From: Aeromicrobium sp. Root495
GTDB taxonomy: Bacteria > Actinomycetota > Actinomycetes > Propionibacteriales > Nocardioidaceae
Direction: 5' to 3'
Assembly (NCBI RefSeq): GCF_001426755.1
Contig: NZ_LMFJ01000001.1
Location: 1,359,846-1,423,845 of the forward strand
Length of the DNA: 64,000 bases
The position numbers and the translations under genes are program-made. Under the pieces are notes generated by a model. That model ran no database searches. It was given only the letters and a program-made list of their open reading frames with translations, and was not told the origin of the DNA. Numbering within the stretch: the stretch's first letter is position 1; each line of letters starts with the position of its first letter. Below are positions 50,912 to 59,450 of this stretch, piece by piece.

Positions 50912-50976
50912 GGGGTGCGACGCACACGACCCCCGGACCGACTGGCCCAGGGGTCGTGTGACGTGAGGTGATGTGA

Positions 50977-52203
50977 CTACTTGAGCTGCGAGGAGCTCAG
51001 GCCGAGCAGACGGCGCGCCACGATGAGCTGCTGGATCTGCTGCGTGCCCTCGAAGATGTCGAGGATCTTGGAGTCACGCGACCACTTCTCGAGCAGCTCG
51101 GTCTCGGCGTAGCCGAGGGTGCCGGCCAGCTCGACCGCACGCAGCGTGATCTCGTTGCCCACGCGTCCGGCCTTGGCCTTGGACATGGACGCCTCGACCG
51201 AGTTGGGCTTGCGGTTGTCGGCGAGCCAGGCCGCCTCGAGCGTCAGGAGCAGCGCCGCCTCGTAGTCGGCCTCCATCTGCAGGTAGGTGGCCGCGGCGTA
51301 CGACTGCGAAGTGGCCGGACGGTCGTAGTCGATGACCACGCCGGCGTCCTCGAGGAGCTCCTTGAGGAGCTCGAGCGAGGCCCGCGCACAGCCGACGGCC
51401 ATGCCGGCCACGAGCGGACGCGTGTTGTCGAACGTGGCCATGGCTCCGGCGAAGCCCTGCTTGGTGTCGATCTCCGGGCTGCCCAGGAGGTTCTCCGCCG
51501 GCACCCGGCAGTTCTCGAAGATGATGACGGCCGTGTCGGACGCCTTGATGCCGAGCTTGTGCTCGAGACGCTCGACGCGGACGCCGGGCAGAGACTTGGG
51601 CACGACGAACGACTTGATGGCGGCCCGGCCGAGCTTCTTGTCGAGCGTGGCCCAGACGACGATCGAGTCGGACCGCTCGCCGGAGGTCACGTAGATCTTC
51701 TCGCCGTTGATGACGTAGGCGTCGCCGTCCTTGACCGCCGTGGTGGTGATGGCGGCCGAGTCGGAGCCGAAGCTGGGCTCGGTGATGGCCATGGAGGCCC
51801 ACGTGCCCTTGAACCGCTCGAGCTGCTCGTCGGTGGCGACCGAGGCGATGGCCGAGTTGCCCAGGCCCTGACGGGGCATGGAGAGCAGCAGGCCGACGTC
51901 GCCCCAGCACATCTCGATGACCGAGAGGACCGACGACATGTTGGTGCCGTTCTTGACCTTGCCCTTGTCCTTCTTGCCGCCGTCCTCGTCCTCACCGCGG
52001 CGGACACCGGCGGCGCCGGCCCCCTGGCCCTGGCCGGAGTCGCCCATGCCGTCGATCAGCGAGGCGAGGAGGTCGAGCTCCTTGGGGTAGGCGTGCTCGG
52101 CGAGGTCGTACTTGCGGGAGTTGGCGCGCAGGAAGTTGTCGGCCACCTGGTGGGCCTGGTCGATGAACCCACGGAACTTCTTGGGAGTGTCGAGATTGAT
52201 CAT
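50977..52203 (-). CDS. Acyl-CoA dehydrogenase, FadE23-like
   Basis: This 408-residue flavoprotein catalyses alpha,beta-dehydrogenation of acyl-CoA. FAD-binding segments MAITEPSFGSDSAAI and YVTSGERSD and the C-terminal IFEGTQQIQQ, with the catalytic Glu position, are present. An unusual Gly/Lys/Asp-rich insertion (about residues 54-86) interrupts the N-terminal helical domain. It follows the FadE24-like gene by 14 nt; the same pair occurs in mycobacteria (FadE24-FadE23), where the two may form one heteromeric enzyme. The substrate is unknown. Confidence 0.88.
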   Translation of the reverse strand: MINLDTPKKFRGFIDQAHQVADNFLRANSRKYDLAEHAYPKELDLLASLIDGMGDSGQGQGAGAAGVRRGEDEDGGKKDKGKVKNGTNMSSVLSVIEMCWGDVGLLLSMPRQGLGNSAIASVATDEQLERFKGTWASMAITEPSFGSDSAAITTTAVKDGDAYVINGEKIYVTSGERSDSIVVWATLDKKLGRAAIKSFVVPKSLPGVRVERLEHKLGIKASDTAVIIFENCRVPAENLLGSPEIDTKQGFAGAMATFDNTRPLVAGMAVGCARASLELLKELLEDAGVVIDYDRPATSQSYAAATYLQMEADYEAALLLTLEAAWLADNRKPNSVEASMSKAKAGRVGNEITLRAVELAGTLGYAETELLEKWSRDSKILDIFEGTQQIQQLIVARRLLGLSSSQLK

Positions 52204-52217
52204 GATGTGTTCCGCCC

Positions 52218-53525
52218 TCAGACGAGGACCGCTCCTTCCATGAGGCCGATGGCGCGCAGGTCGCGGTACCAGCGTTCGACGGGGTGCTCCTTGACGAAGC
52301 CGTGACCACCGAGCAGCTGGACGCCGTCGGTGCCGATCTTCATGCCGTACTCGCTCACGAGCTTGCGCGACAGCGCGACCTCGCGGGCGGCGTCGACGCC
52401 CTGCTCCATGCGCGAGGCGGCCTTGAGCGTGACGAGGCGCATGCCCTCGAGCTCGATGGCGATGTTGGCGACCATGAAGGCCACGGCCTGGCGGTGCGAG
52501 ATGGGCTCACCGAACGCCTCGCGGGTCTTGACGTACTCCTTGGTGTAGTCGAGCACGGCCTTGCCGGTGCCGAGCGCGAGCCCGGCCCAGGCGAGGCGCG
52601 AGAGACGCACGCACTCGCGGAAGTCGTCGGCGGTGCCGAGCAGCGCGGTGGAGGGGACGTGGACCTTCTCGAGCTTCAGCCGCGTGAGGCCTGCGGCGCG
52701 CAGGCCCATGGACGGGTCGGCCGCGAGCGAGATGCCCTCGGTGCTCGACTCGACGATGAAGAGGCGGGACTCGCCGTCGAGCTGGGCAGCGACGACGAAC
52801 AGCTCGGCCTCGGTGCCGCGCACGACGGCCGACTTGATGCCGTTGAGCTCGTAGCCGTCACCGGACAGGCGAGCGGTGGTCTCGAGCTCGAAGGGGTCGA
52901 ACAGCGGACGCGGCTCGGCCAGCGTGAGCGCGGCAGCGGGGACGTCGTCGCCGGTGAAGGCGGGCAGGTAGGTCTGCTGCTGCTCGTCGGTGCCCCACAG
53001 CGAGATGGCGGTGGCCACGGCGGCCGGCGCGAGGCAGGCGACGGCCTGGCCCATGTCGCCGTAGGCGAGCGCCTCGGCCACGAGCACACCCGTGACGGCT
53101 GAGCGGTCCTCGGCGATGCCGCCAAGATCCTCGGGGACGTTGAGGAGCGTGAGGCCGAACTCGGTGGTCTGCGCGAGCACCTCCTTGGAGGTGTCCGTGG
53201 CCGACTCCGCGCTCTCGGCGGCGGGTCGCAGGACCTCCTCGGCGAACTCGTTGATGACGCCGACGATCATCTGCTGGTCCTCGGTGGGCGTCAGGTCGAA
53301 GACGCCGCTGTCGCCGTTGGAGCTGAGGCGACGCGGCTTGCCCGAGCCCTTGACGCGCTTGAACGTGCGGTTGGCGTTGCCGGCGAGCTGGAAGCCGGAC
53401 TTGGCGCCCTGGTACACCGCGCGCTCGGTGGCCTTGCGGAGGCCGAGCTTGTCGATGGCCGGCGAGCTGGCGATGCGGTTCAGCACCGCCAGGCCGATGC
53501 CCATGGGGTCTTTGCGGTTGGCCAC
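52218..53525 (-). CDS. Acyl-CoA dehydrogenase, FadE24-like
   Basis: This 435-residue protein has a basic N-terminal extension (about 1-70) absent from ordinary acyl-CoA dehydrogenases, then the usual fold: GDMGQAVACLAPAAVA, KTREAFGEPISHRQAVAFM and GGHGFVKEHPVERWYRDLRAI. The protein stops soon after the catalytic Glu position (LMEGAVLV), shorter than typical. AGGAGAG lies 4 nt before the GTG start. It forms an operon with the FadE23-like gene, and a palindrome lies 77 nt upstream. Confidence 0.88.
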   Translation of the reverse strand: MANRKDPMGIGLAVLNRIASSPAIDKLGLRKATERAVYQGAKSGFQLAGNANRTFKRVKGSGKPRRLSSNGDSGVFDLTPTEDQQMIVGVINEFAEEVLRPAAESAESATDTSKEVLAQTTEFGLTLLNVPEDLGGIAEDRSAVTGVLVAEALAYGDMGQAVACLAPAAVATAISLWGTDEQQQTYLPAFTGDDVPAAALTLAEPRPLFDPFELETTARLSGDGYELNGIKSAVVRGTEAELFVVAAQLDGESRLFIVESSTEGISLAADPSMGLRAAGLTRLKLEKVHVPSTALLGTADDFRECVRLSRLAWAGLALGTGKAVLDYTKEYVKTREAFGEPISHRQAVAFMVANIAIELEGMRLVTLKAASRMEQGVDAAREVALSRKLVSEYGMKIGTDGVQLLGGHGFVKEHPVERWYRDLRAIGLMEGAVLV

Positions 53526-53601
53526 GGATCTCTCCTGAGTGGGAACGTCGAAGCGGGAACGGTCGGACGAGGTGCCCGCCGGAGGTGCTTGCTGCGACAA
53601 C

Positions 53602-53618
53602 TGTAACTGCGAGTTGCA
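53602..53618. promoter_or_regulatory. 17-bp palindromic operator candidate of the fadE pair
   Basis: TGTAACT-GCG-AGTTGCA matches its own reverse complement at 6 of 7 arm positions. It lies 77 nt upstream of the FadE24-like start, in the 198-nt gap shared with def, which has its own putative promoter. Its form suits a TetR-family dimer. Confidence 0.45.
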
Positions 53619-53664
53619 CTTTCGCGTACCCAGAGTATCCGAGGTCACAGCCGGGCACCACCAT

Positions 53665-53693
53665 CTGAACGGAATCGGCGGTTCGGATAGCGT
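53665..53693 (+). promoter_or_regulatory. Possible promoter of def
   Basis: CTGAAC (53665-53670) and TAGCGT (53688-53693) are separated by 17 nt. The def GTG start is 30 nt downstream and, unlike many genes here, has a clear AAGGAG ribosome site. Confidence 0.4.
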
Positions 53694-53723
53694 GGACGCG
53701 CTCGTCCACGAAGGAGAACCCCG

Positions 53724-54320
53724 GTGCATCACGCGTCAGCACGTCCCCTCCCCGAGGGTGGAACGGTCCGCCCCATCACGCGTTGGGGCACGCCCGTCAT
53801 GCACCGCGAGGTGAAGGACGTCACCGTCTTCGACGACGAGCTCAAGACGCTCGTGGCCGACATGGCTGCCACCATGGCCGCGGCCAACGGTGTCGGGCTG
53901 GCCGCCAACCAGGTCGGCGTCGACCTCAAGGTCTTCGTGTTCGACTGCCCCGACGACGACGAGGACCGCATCACCGGCGTCGTCATCAACCCCGTGCTCA
54001 CCCTGCCCGAAGGCACCGACCGTCAGCTGGAGGAGGCCGACGAAGGCTGCCTGTCGCTGCCCGGCGCGTTCACCGAGTGCTCGCGCCCCGACCGCTCGCA
54101 CGTCACCGGCGTGGACGAGCACGGGGAGCCCGTCGAGTTCACCGGCACGGGCCTGCTGGCCCGTTGCCTGCAGCACGAGACCGACCACCTGTTCGGCACG
54201 GTCTTCGGCGACCGCGTGCCCGAGCGTGCTCGCAAGAAGCTCTACAAGAAGCACGAGGAGCTGGCCGACCAGTTCCCGGCCGACTGGCCCGTCTCCCCCG
54301 CCGGCCCCGAGGTCGAGTAG
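53724..54320 (+). CDS. def: Peptide deformylase
   Basis: This metalloenzyme removes the formyl group from nascent proteins at the ribosome. It has 198 residues with all three motifs: GVGLAANQ (56-63), EGCLSLPG (107-114) with metal ligand Cys109, and QHETDH (150-155) with ligands His151 and His155 and catalytic Glu152. The GTG start is set by AAGGAG 7 nt upstream. Its stop directly abuts the convergent TrmH-family gene's stop. Leaderless, formyl-Met-started mRNAs seem common here, but no special link is implied. Confidence 0.95.
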   Translation: MHHASARPLPEGGTVRPITRWGTPVMHREVKDVTVFDDELKTLVADMAATMAAANGVGLAANQVGVDLKVFVFDCPDDDEDRITGVVINPVLTLPEGTDRQLEEADEGCLSLPGAFTECSRPDRSHVTGVDEHGEPVEFTGTGLLARCLQHETDHLFGTVFGDRVPERARKKLYKKHEELADQFPADWPVSPAGPEVE

Positions 54321-55127
54321 CTAGCCCCTCGGACGCAGGTGCCAGCACGTCACCGCGACCGACGAGGCCACGTTGAGGGAGTCGATCTCGTCCGCCATCG
54401 GGATGATGACGCGCACGTCGCTCTCCCGTTGCCAGTGCGGGGTGAGCCCGTGGCCCTCGGACCCGAAGACGACGGCCAGACGCTCCACGTCGGTCGGCAC
54501 CTCGTCGAGCGGCACGGCGTCCTCGGCGAGCGTCAGGGCGTACGTCGTGAACTCGGCCTCGCGCAGCAGCTGCGGCGCGGTGAACCAGTCGTCGAGCCGA
54601 GCGTGGGGCAGGGAGAAGACCGCGCCCATGGCCACCTTGATGGCGCGCCGGTAGAACGGGTCGGCGCAGCGCGGTGAGAGCAGCACCGCGTCGAACCCCA
54701 GCGCGGCTGCCGCCCGGAAGGCGGCGCCCACGTTGGTGTGGTCCATGAGGTCCTCCAGCACGACGACCCTGCGGGCACGGGCGAGCAGCGCCTCGGTGCC
54801 CACTGGTTCCGGACGCCTCATCGCCGCCAGCGCGCCGCGGTGGACGTGGAAGCCCGTGACGTGCTCGATGTCCTTCTCCTCGAGCACGAAGCACGGTGCC
54901 TCCGTGGCGGACAGGACGTCGTCGAGGGTCTCGAGCCACCGGGGGGCCATGAGGAACGAGGACGGCTCGTGGCCGGCCTCGAGCGCGCGCCGGACCACCT
55001 TCTCGCCCTCGGCGATGTAGATGCCGCGGTCGCCCTCGAGCCGGGTGCGGAGCTGGACGTCACGCAGGTGCAGGAAGTCGCGGAGCCTCGGGTCGTCGAG
55101 GTCGACGAGTCGTACGATCTCGGCCAC
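54321..55127 (-). CDS. TrmH/SpoU-family RNA 2'-O-methyltransferase
   Basis: This 268-residue SPOUT methyltransferase uses S-adenosylmethionine. An N-terminal RNA-binding domain (about 1-100) contains YIAEGEKVVRRALEAG. The C-terminal trefoil-knot domain carries LEDLMDHTNVGAAFR, VFGSEGHGL (about 225) and IPMADEIDSLNVASSVAV (about 243-260). The target tRNA or rRNA nucleotide cannot be predicted. The GTG is 6 nt after TAGGCT, which it shares back-to-back with the divergent YbhB gene. Confidence 0.92.
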   Translation of the reverse strand: MAEIVRLVDLDDPRLRDFLHLRDVQLRTRLEGDRGIYIAEGEKVVRRALEAGHEPSSFLMAPRWLETLDDVLSATEAPCFVLEEKDIEHVTGFHVHRGALAAMRRPEPVGTEALLARARRVVVLEDLMDHTNVGAAFRAAAALGFDAVLLSPRCADPFYRRAIKVAMGAVFSLPHARLDDWFTAPQLLREAEFTTYALTLAEDAVPLDEVPTDVERLAVVFGSEGHGLTPHWQRESDVRVIIPMADEIDSLNVASSVAVTCWHLRPRG

Positions 55128-55132
55128 CGCAC

Positions 55133-55139
55133 TAGCCTA
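55133..55139. promoter_or_regulatory. Shared bidirectional -10 element
   Basis: TAGCCTA contains TAGCCT on the plus strand, 7 nt before the YbhB ATG, and TAGGCT on the minus strand, 6 nt before the methyltransferase GTG. Both genes would be leaderless, with start codons only 18 nt apart. Confidence 0.55.
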
Positions 55140-55145
55140 GAGGTC

Positions 55146-55676
55146 ATGAGCTCCCTCGATCGACCCGTCACTCCCGACCCCTATCCGCTCCTTCCCGGCG
55201 TTCCCTCGTTCACGGTCATCAGCACCGACGTGACCGACGGACAGCCGCTCAAGGACGACCAGGTCAACGCGCTCGGCGACACGTCGCCGCAGCTGTCCTG
55301 GTCCGGTGCTCCCGAGGGCACGGAGTCGTACGTCATCACGTGCTTCGACCCCGACGCGCCGGTCGTCTCCGGCTTCTGGCACTGGGTCGCGGTCGACGTC
55401 CCGGCCGACGTCACCGAGCTCGCGGCCGGTGCCGGTGCGAGCGACGAGACGCTGCCCGGCGGCGCGTTCCACGTGCGCAACGACGGCGGCGCCAAGGGCT
55501 TCATGGGCGCGGCCCCGCCGGAGGGCGACCAGCTGCACCGCTACTTCTTCGTGGTGCACGCGGTGGGCGCCCCCACGCTCGGTGTCGACGGCGACGCCTC
55601 GCCTGCGGTGGTCGGCTTCAACCTGGCCTTCAAGACCCTCGGTCGCGCCGTCATCCACGGCACCTACGCCCACTGA
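55146..55676 (+). CDS. YbhB/YbcL-family PEBP-like protein
   Basis: This 176-residue protein belongs to the phosphatidylethanolamine-binding (Raf kinase inhibitor-like) family. Ligand-site segments are visible: CFDPDAP (about residue 66), FWHWVAVDVP (about 75) and LHRYFFVVHA (about 136). Bacterial members have no firmly established function. It converges on the transglycosylase gene across the second copy of the palindromic terminator. Confidence 0.9.
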   Translation: MSSLDRPVTPDPYPLLPGVPSFTVISTDVTDGQPLKDDQVNALGDTSPQLSWSGAPEGTESYVITCFDPDAPVVSGFWHWVAVDVPADVTELAAGAGASDETLPGGAFHVRNDGGAKGFMGAAPPEGDQLHRYFFVVHAVGAPTLGVDGDASPAVVGFNLAFKTLGRAVIHGTYAH

Positions 55677-55680
55677 TCCC

Positions 55681-55739
55681 CTGAGTGTGACGCTTCTGCT
55701 GGATCTGGACCCCGAGACCAACGGAAGCGTCACACTCAG
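55681..55739. terminator. Bidirectional terminator, repeat family copy 2
   Basis: Arms at 55681-55698 and 55722-55739 pair at 17 of 18 positions around a 23-nt loop. The core CTGAGTGTGACGCTT matches the arms of the repeat at 4143-4207. It overlaps the stop codon of the transglycosylase gene. Confidence 0.75.
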
Positions 55740-56443
55740 CGGGAGCGGGCGGCGTAGGTGTTGGCCGCGCCGAGGACGGCGCGCACGTACTCGTCCGAGT
55801 GGTTGTACGAGTGCACGGCCTGGGTCCAGCCGGCCGGCGTCGTGAGGTCCGCACCGGAGGCGCAGAGGTAGCGCGCCGCGGCGAGGGTGGCGTCGTCGAC
55901 GTCGTCGACGTCGGCCTCCCCGTCACCGTCGGCGTCGGCTGCCCACGCGCGCCACGTGGAGGCGATGAACTGCATGGGGCCGCGGGCCCGGTCCGGGGCT
56001 CCGTCCTCGGTGATGGCGGCGTTGCCCTCGGTGCCGTCGAGCGCAGGGCCCTGGATGGCGCCGTCGCTCTTGCCCTCGGCGTCGAGCCCACCCTGGCCGT
56101 GACCGGTCTCGATCTGCCCGATCCCGGCGAGGGTGGTCCATCCCAGGCGGCACCCGGGCTGCTCCTGCTCCACGCGCAACGACGCGGCGGCGTAGGCCGT
56201 GAGGGCCCGCTCGGTGACGCCCGTCCTCGCTGCCACCGTGCTCACCCAGTCCGGGTCGGGACGGGGTGCCGCGCCGGCGTCGGCAGGCGCCGGCTCCGCC
56301 GTGGGCTGGGACTGGGCTGCGGGCGCGATGGCGATCCCGAGGTCGGCCGCCGCCGGTGCGCGGCGCTCACCGGCCCAGGCAGCGGTGACCACCAGGGCCA
56401 GGGCGGCGAGGCCCACGGGGACGACGAGGAAGATGCGGCTCAC
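55736..56443 (-). CDS. Secreted lytic murein transglycosylase
   Basis: This enzyme cleaves peptidoglycan glycan strands outside the membrane. It has 235 residues: a signal anchor or signal peptide (about 4-24), an Ala/Pro-rich linker (28-62), and an MltB-like transglycosylase domain with catalytic Glu112 in GIGQIETGHG and the conserved GPMQFIASTW and AVHSYNHSDEYVRAV segments. An Asp-rich DADGDGEADVDDVDD stretch is present. GTG directly follows the pstB TGA stop with no gap, so it is cotranscribed with pstB. Confidence 0.88.
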   Translation of the reverse strand: MSRIFLVVPVGLAALALVVTAAWAGERRAPAAADLGIAIAPAAQSQPTAEPAPADAGAAPRPDPDWVSTVAARTGVTERALTAYAAASLRVEQEQPGCRLGWTTLAGIGQIETGHGQGGLDAEGKSDGAIQGPALDGTEGNAAITEDGAPDRARGPMQFIASTWRAWAADADGDGEADVDDVDDATLAAARYLCASGADLTTPAGWTQAVHSYNHSDEYVRAVLGAANTYAARSR

Positions 56444-57337
56444 TCAGCCGAACCTACCGTTCACGTAGTCAGAGGTCCTTTGGTCCTGGGGCGCGTGGAA
56501 CATGGCGTCGGTCTCGCCGTGCTCGATGATGACGCCCGGCGTGCCCTGCGCCGCCAGGAAGAAGGCGCACCGGTCCGACACGCGCGCGGCCTGCTGCATG
56601 TTGTGCGTGACGATGACGATCGTCACCTCGTGCGCGAGCTCGAGCATCGTCTCCTCGATCACCCGCGTCGAGGTGGGGTCGAGCGCGGAGCACGGCTCGT
56701 CCATGAGCAGGACGCGAGGCTTCACGGCCAGCGAGCGCGCGATGCACAGGCGCTGCTGCTGGCCACCGGACAGCCCACCGCCGGGGGCGTCGAGCCGGTC
56801 CTTCACCTCGTTCCAGAGACCTCCCTTGCGCAGGCAGGACTCCACGAGGGCGTCTCGCTCGTCACGATCGACCTTGGTGCCGGTGAGCTTGAGGCCGGCC
56901 AGGACGTTCTCCTGGATCGACATGGCCGGGAACGGGTTGGGCTTCTGGAAGACCATGCCGATCGCGCGTCGCGCGTCGGTGAGCTTGCGGGTGGCGTCAT
57001 AGATGTCGTCACCGTCGAGGTTCACGCTGCCCGCGAGCGAGGCCGACGGGATGAGCTCGTGCATCCGGTTCAGGATGCGGAGGAAGGTCGACTTGCCGCA
57101 GCCTGAGGGTCCGATGAGCGCCGTGATCTCGCCGGCCGGCATCGACAGTGACACCCGGTCGAGCACCTTGTGGGTGCCGAACCAGGCCGACACGTCCCGG
57201 GCCTCGATGGTGGCCAGGTGGGTGGGGTCGGGTCGTACCGCCTCCATGACCGACGTGTGGTGCTCGGCCGGGACGGCCGGGATGACGTCGGTCACGGCGT
57301 CCATGGTCGGTGCGATCTCGCTGCTGCTCATGCTCAT
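56444..57337 (-). CDS. pstB: Phosphate ABC transporter ATP-binding protein PstB
   Basis: This is the cytosolic ATPase subunit of the high-affinity phosphate importer. It has 297 residues; Walker A is GPSGCGKST (76-84), followed by the Q-loop FQKPNPFP, the signature LSGGQQQRL and Walker B LLMDEPCSALDP. The first 40 residues are an extra acidic N-terminal tail, so a later start is possible. pstC and pstA are not within the window. It follows a strong terminator after the Ig-containing pstS, so it may be read by leak-through or from its own promoter. Confidence 0.94.
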   Translation of the reverse strand: MSMSSSEIAPTMDAVTDVIPAVPAEHHTSVMEAVRPDPTHLATIEARDVSAWFGTHKVLDRVSLSMPAGEITALIGPSGCGKSTFLRILNRMHELIPSASLAGSVNLDGDDIYDATRKLTDARRAIGMVFQKPNPFPAMSIQENVLAGLKLTGTKVDRDERDALVESCLRKGGLWNEVKDRLDAPGGGLSGGQQQRLCIARSLAVKPRVLLMDEPCSALDPTSTRVIEETMLELAHEVTIVIVTHNMQQAARVSDRCAFFLAAQGTPGVIIEHGETDAMFHAPQDQRTSDYVNGRFG

Positions 57338-57367
57338 CTCCTGTTCGATCCCCCGATCGACGCCCTC

Positions 57368-57403
57368 GGGGCCGGCCCTGCTCGGGTGAGCAGGGCCGGC
57401 CCC
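57368..57403 (-). terminator. Strong hairpin between pstS and pstB
   Basis: A perfect 16-bp stem (GGGGCCGGCCCTGCTC at 57368-57383, complement at 57388-57403) with a 4-nt loop lies in the 113-nt gap. Without a U-tract it may attenuate rather than fully stop transcription, lowering pstB relative to pstS. Confidence 0.7.
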
Positions 57404-57450
57404 TCAGGCCGGTGCGACGGCGCCGCCGCGGAGGGCGCCGTGCGTCTGAC

Positions 57451-59346
57451 CTACTTGACGACCGTGTACGTGGCGGTCGCGCTGGACGAGCCGTAGTTCG
57501 ACGAGCTGGGCGTGAAGGTGGCCTTCACGCTCTTCTTGCCGACCTTCGTCTGCGCCTTGATGGTGACCGTGGCCTTGCCGCCGACGACCTTGCCGGTGCC
57601 GACCGTCGTCTTGCCGATCTTGAGCGTCACGGTGCCGGCAGCCTTCTGAGCCGTGCCGTTGATGACGACGGTGACCTTGCCCTTGGTCGCCTTCTTGACC
57701 TTCACCTTGCTGGCGGCGAGCTTCAGCGTCGTCTTGGTGGTGGCCTTCTTGACGACGAGCTTGACGAGGGAGAAGTCCTTCGCGAAGTTCGCGTCGCCGG
57801 AGTAGGACACGACGCCCCAGTACGTTCCGACCGGGGTGGTCGCAGGCAGCGAGAAGGCGACCTTGCCGCTGGAGTCGAGCTGGCGCGTGACCGACGCCTT
57901 GTCGGCGTAGACGAACGACGCGCTGCCGGTGCCCTTGACGCCGTTCTTGGCCACGGTGACCGAGACGGTCTTCGTGGTGCCCCACGCGGTGTCGGGAGCC
58001 GTGACCGTGGTCGCGGCCTCGAACTTCGAGCCGGCGACGTCGGCCGTGGCGGTCGCCGACGTCGACGGGCCGTAGAGGTTCACGTCGCTGGGCGTGTAGC
58101 GCGCCTCGTAGGTGTGCTGGCCCGGTGCGACGCCCGTGAGGACGAGGTCGGCCGTGCCGCCCTTGACCGGCGTGGTCTCGCCGACCTGGGTGGACGTGGG
58201 CTCGGACTTCGTGCCGCCGACCTCGAAGAACTCGACCGAGCCTCCGGCGGCCTGCGGAGCCAGCGTGGCGGACAGCGAGACCTTGCCGCTGGGCGTGCCG
58301 AGGACGGCGAGGTCCGTCGTCGTCACGACCGTCGCGTCACCCTGTCGAGCGGTGCGCAGGTTGGTGGTGGCGGTCTGCGTGGGGACGCCGCACACGCCGC
58401 CGCGGCTCTGCGAGGCGAGCTGGTCGAAGCCGGCTGCCTCGATGATCGTGCGACCGGCGGGCGAGCAGATGAAGCCGCTCTTGCCGAAGATGCCGAGGAA
58501 GTCGGCCTTCTTGGCGTCGTTCTCGCGGAGCACGTTGTAGACGGGACGGACCTCGCCCCAGCCGCCGAGCACCTTGATGGTGGCGGAGCTCTTGGCGCGC
58601 GCGGTGGAGAACGGCGCGAGGGCGTTGGGGTCGTTCTTGATGTCCGCGTCCGAGTGCTCCTGCGTCACCGTGGCGACGGGCGACGTGATGGCGTTGCCGC
58701 CGTTGGCCGCCTGGAGGAGCGAGAGGAAGTACGAGCGCGTGCCGGAGCCGCTCTGCGGGATGAGCGCCTTGATGGTGTCGCTGCTCCCCGAGGCGTTGCC
58801 GGCGATCTCGTTCCACTGATCGATCTGGCCCGTGTAGATCTTGACCAGGTCGCTCACCGTGATGGAGGCGGGGGCGTGGGAGCCGGTCGACTTGACCGCG
58901 ATCTTGATGCCGTCCAGCGCGTACGGGAAGAACTGCAGCTTGGCGCCGACCTCGGCGGTCGACGGGCCCGACGAGGAGCGGGCGAAGCTCACGTCGGGGT
59001 TGCTCGGGCTGTAGAGCTTGAGCTTGCCCGCGCCCGAGCCGTTGATGCTCTGACGCTCGATGGCCGCCGAGCCGCTGCGCAGGGACAGCGAGGAGGGCGT
59101 GCCGTCGGCGGCGTAGGAGGCGATGCGCCCCGTGGTCTTGCCGGCGTTGTAGCCGTCGGCCAGGTGGTCGACGACGATCTGGGTGGTGTCCGAGCCGACT
59201 CCGACGAAGTCGGTGGCGCCGGCGGTGAACTCGGGGTCCGAGGGGTTCTCGGCGGATGCCTGGGCCGGGGCGAGGGTGCCCAGGGCGACGGCCGAGACGG
59301 CCGCCAGCGCGAGCGAGGCGCGCCACGTGGTTCGCGAACGTGTCAT
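57451..59346 (-). CDS. PstS-like phosphate-binding protein with Ig-like repeats
   Basis: This 631-residue exported protein has a signal peptide ending APAQASA and an N-terminal periplasmic-binding-protein domain (about 40-320) with PstS features: GVGSDTTQ, DGIKIAVKS, KIYTGQIDQWNEIAG and the phosphate-loop-like PQSGSGTRSYFL. Three Ig-like domains follow (about 325-425, 430-530 and 535-631). The last is very lysine-rich and ends TATYTVVK, without an LPXTG motif, lipobox or membrane anchor. It is likely a secreted or cell-wall-associated phosphate binder; attachment to anionic wall polymers by the basic tail is a guess. A PHO-box-like repeat lies about 105 nt upstream. Confidence 0.85.
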   Translation of the reverse strand: MTRSRTTWRASLALAAVSAVALGTLAPAQASAENPSDPEFTAGATDFVGVGSDTTQIVVDHLADGYNAGKTTGRIASYAADGTPSSLSLRSGSAAIERQSINGSGAGKLKLYSPSNPDVSFARSSSGPSTAEVGAKLQFFPYALDGIKIAVKSTGSHAPASITVSDLVKIYTGQIDQWNEIAGNASGSSDTIKALIPQSGSGTRSYFLSLLQAANGGNAITSPVATVTQEHSDADIKNDPNALAPFSTARAKSSATIKVLGGWGEVRPVYNVLRENDAKKADFLGIFGKSGFICSPAGRTIIEAAGFDQLASQSRGGVCGVPTQTATTNLRTARQGDATVVTTTDLAVLGTPSGKVSLSATLAPQAAGGSVEFFEVGGTKSEPTSTQVGETTPVKGGTADLVLTGVAPGQHTYEARYTPSDVNLYGPSTSATATADVAGSKFEAATTVTAPDTAWGTTKTVSVTVAKNGVKGTGSASFVYADKASVTRQLDSSGKVAFSLPATTPVGTYWGVVSYSGDANFAKDFSLVKLVVKKATTKTTLKLAASKVKVKKATKGKVTVVINGTAQKAAGTVTLKIGKTTVGTGKVVGGKATVTIKAQTKVGKKSVKATFTPSSSNYGSSSATATYTVVK

Positions 59347-59450
59347 GCGAACGGTTTCCTGTTCTGTGTGGGGGATTCTCAGTGGGGGGTGGCGGGCCCG
59401 GCGTGCGACCCACAGGGAACGTATGGCTTCGTCAGAGGTGCCCGGAGCGG

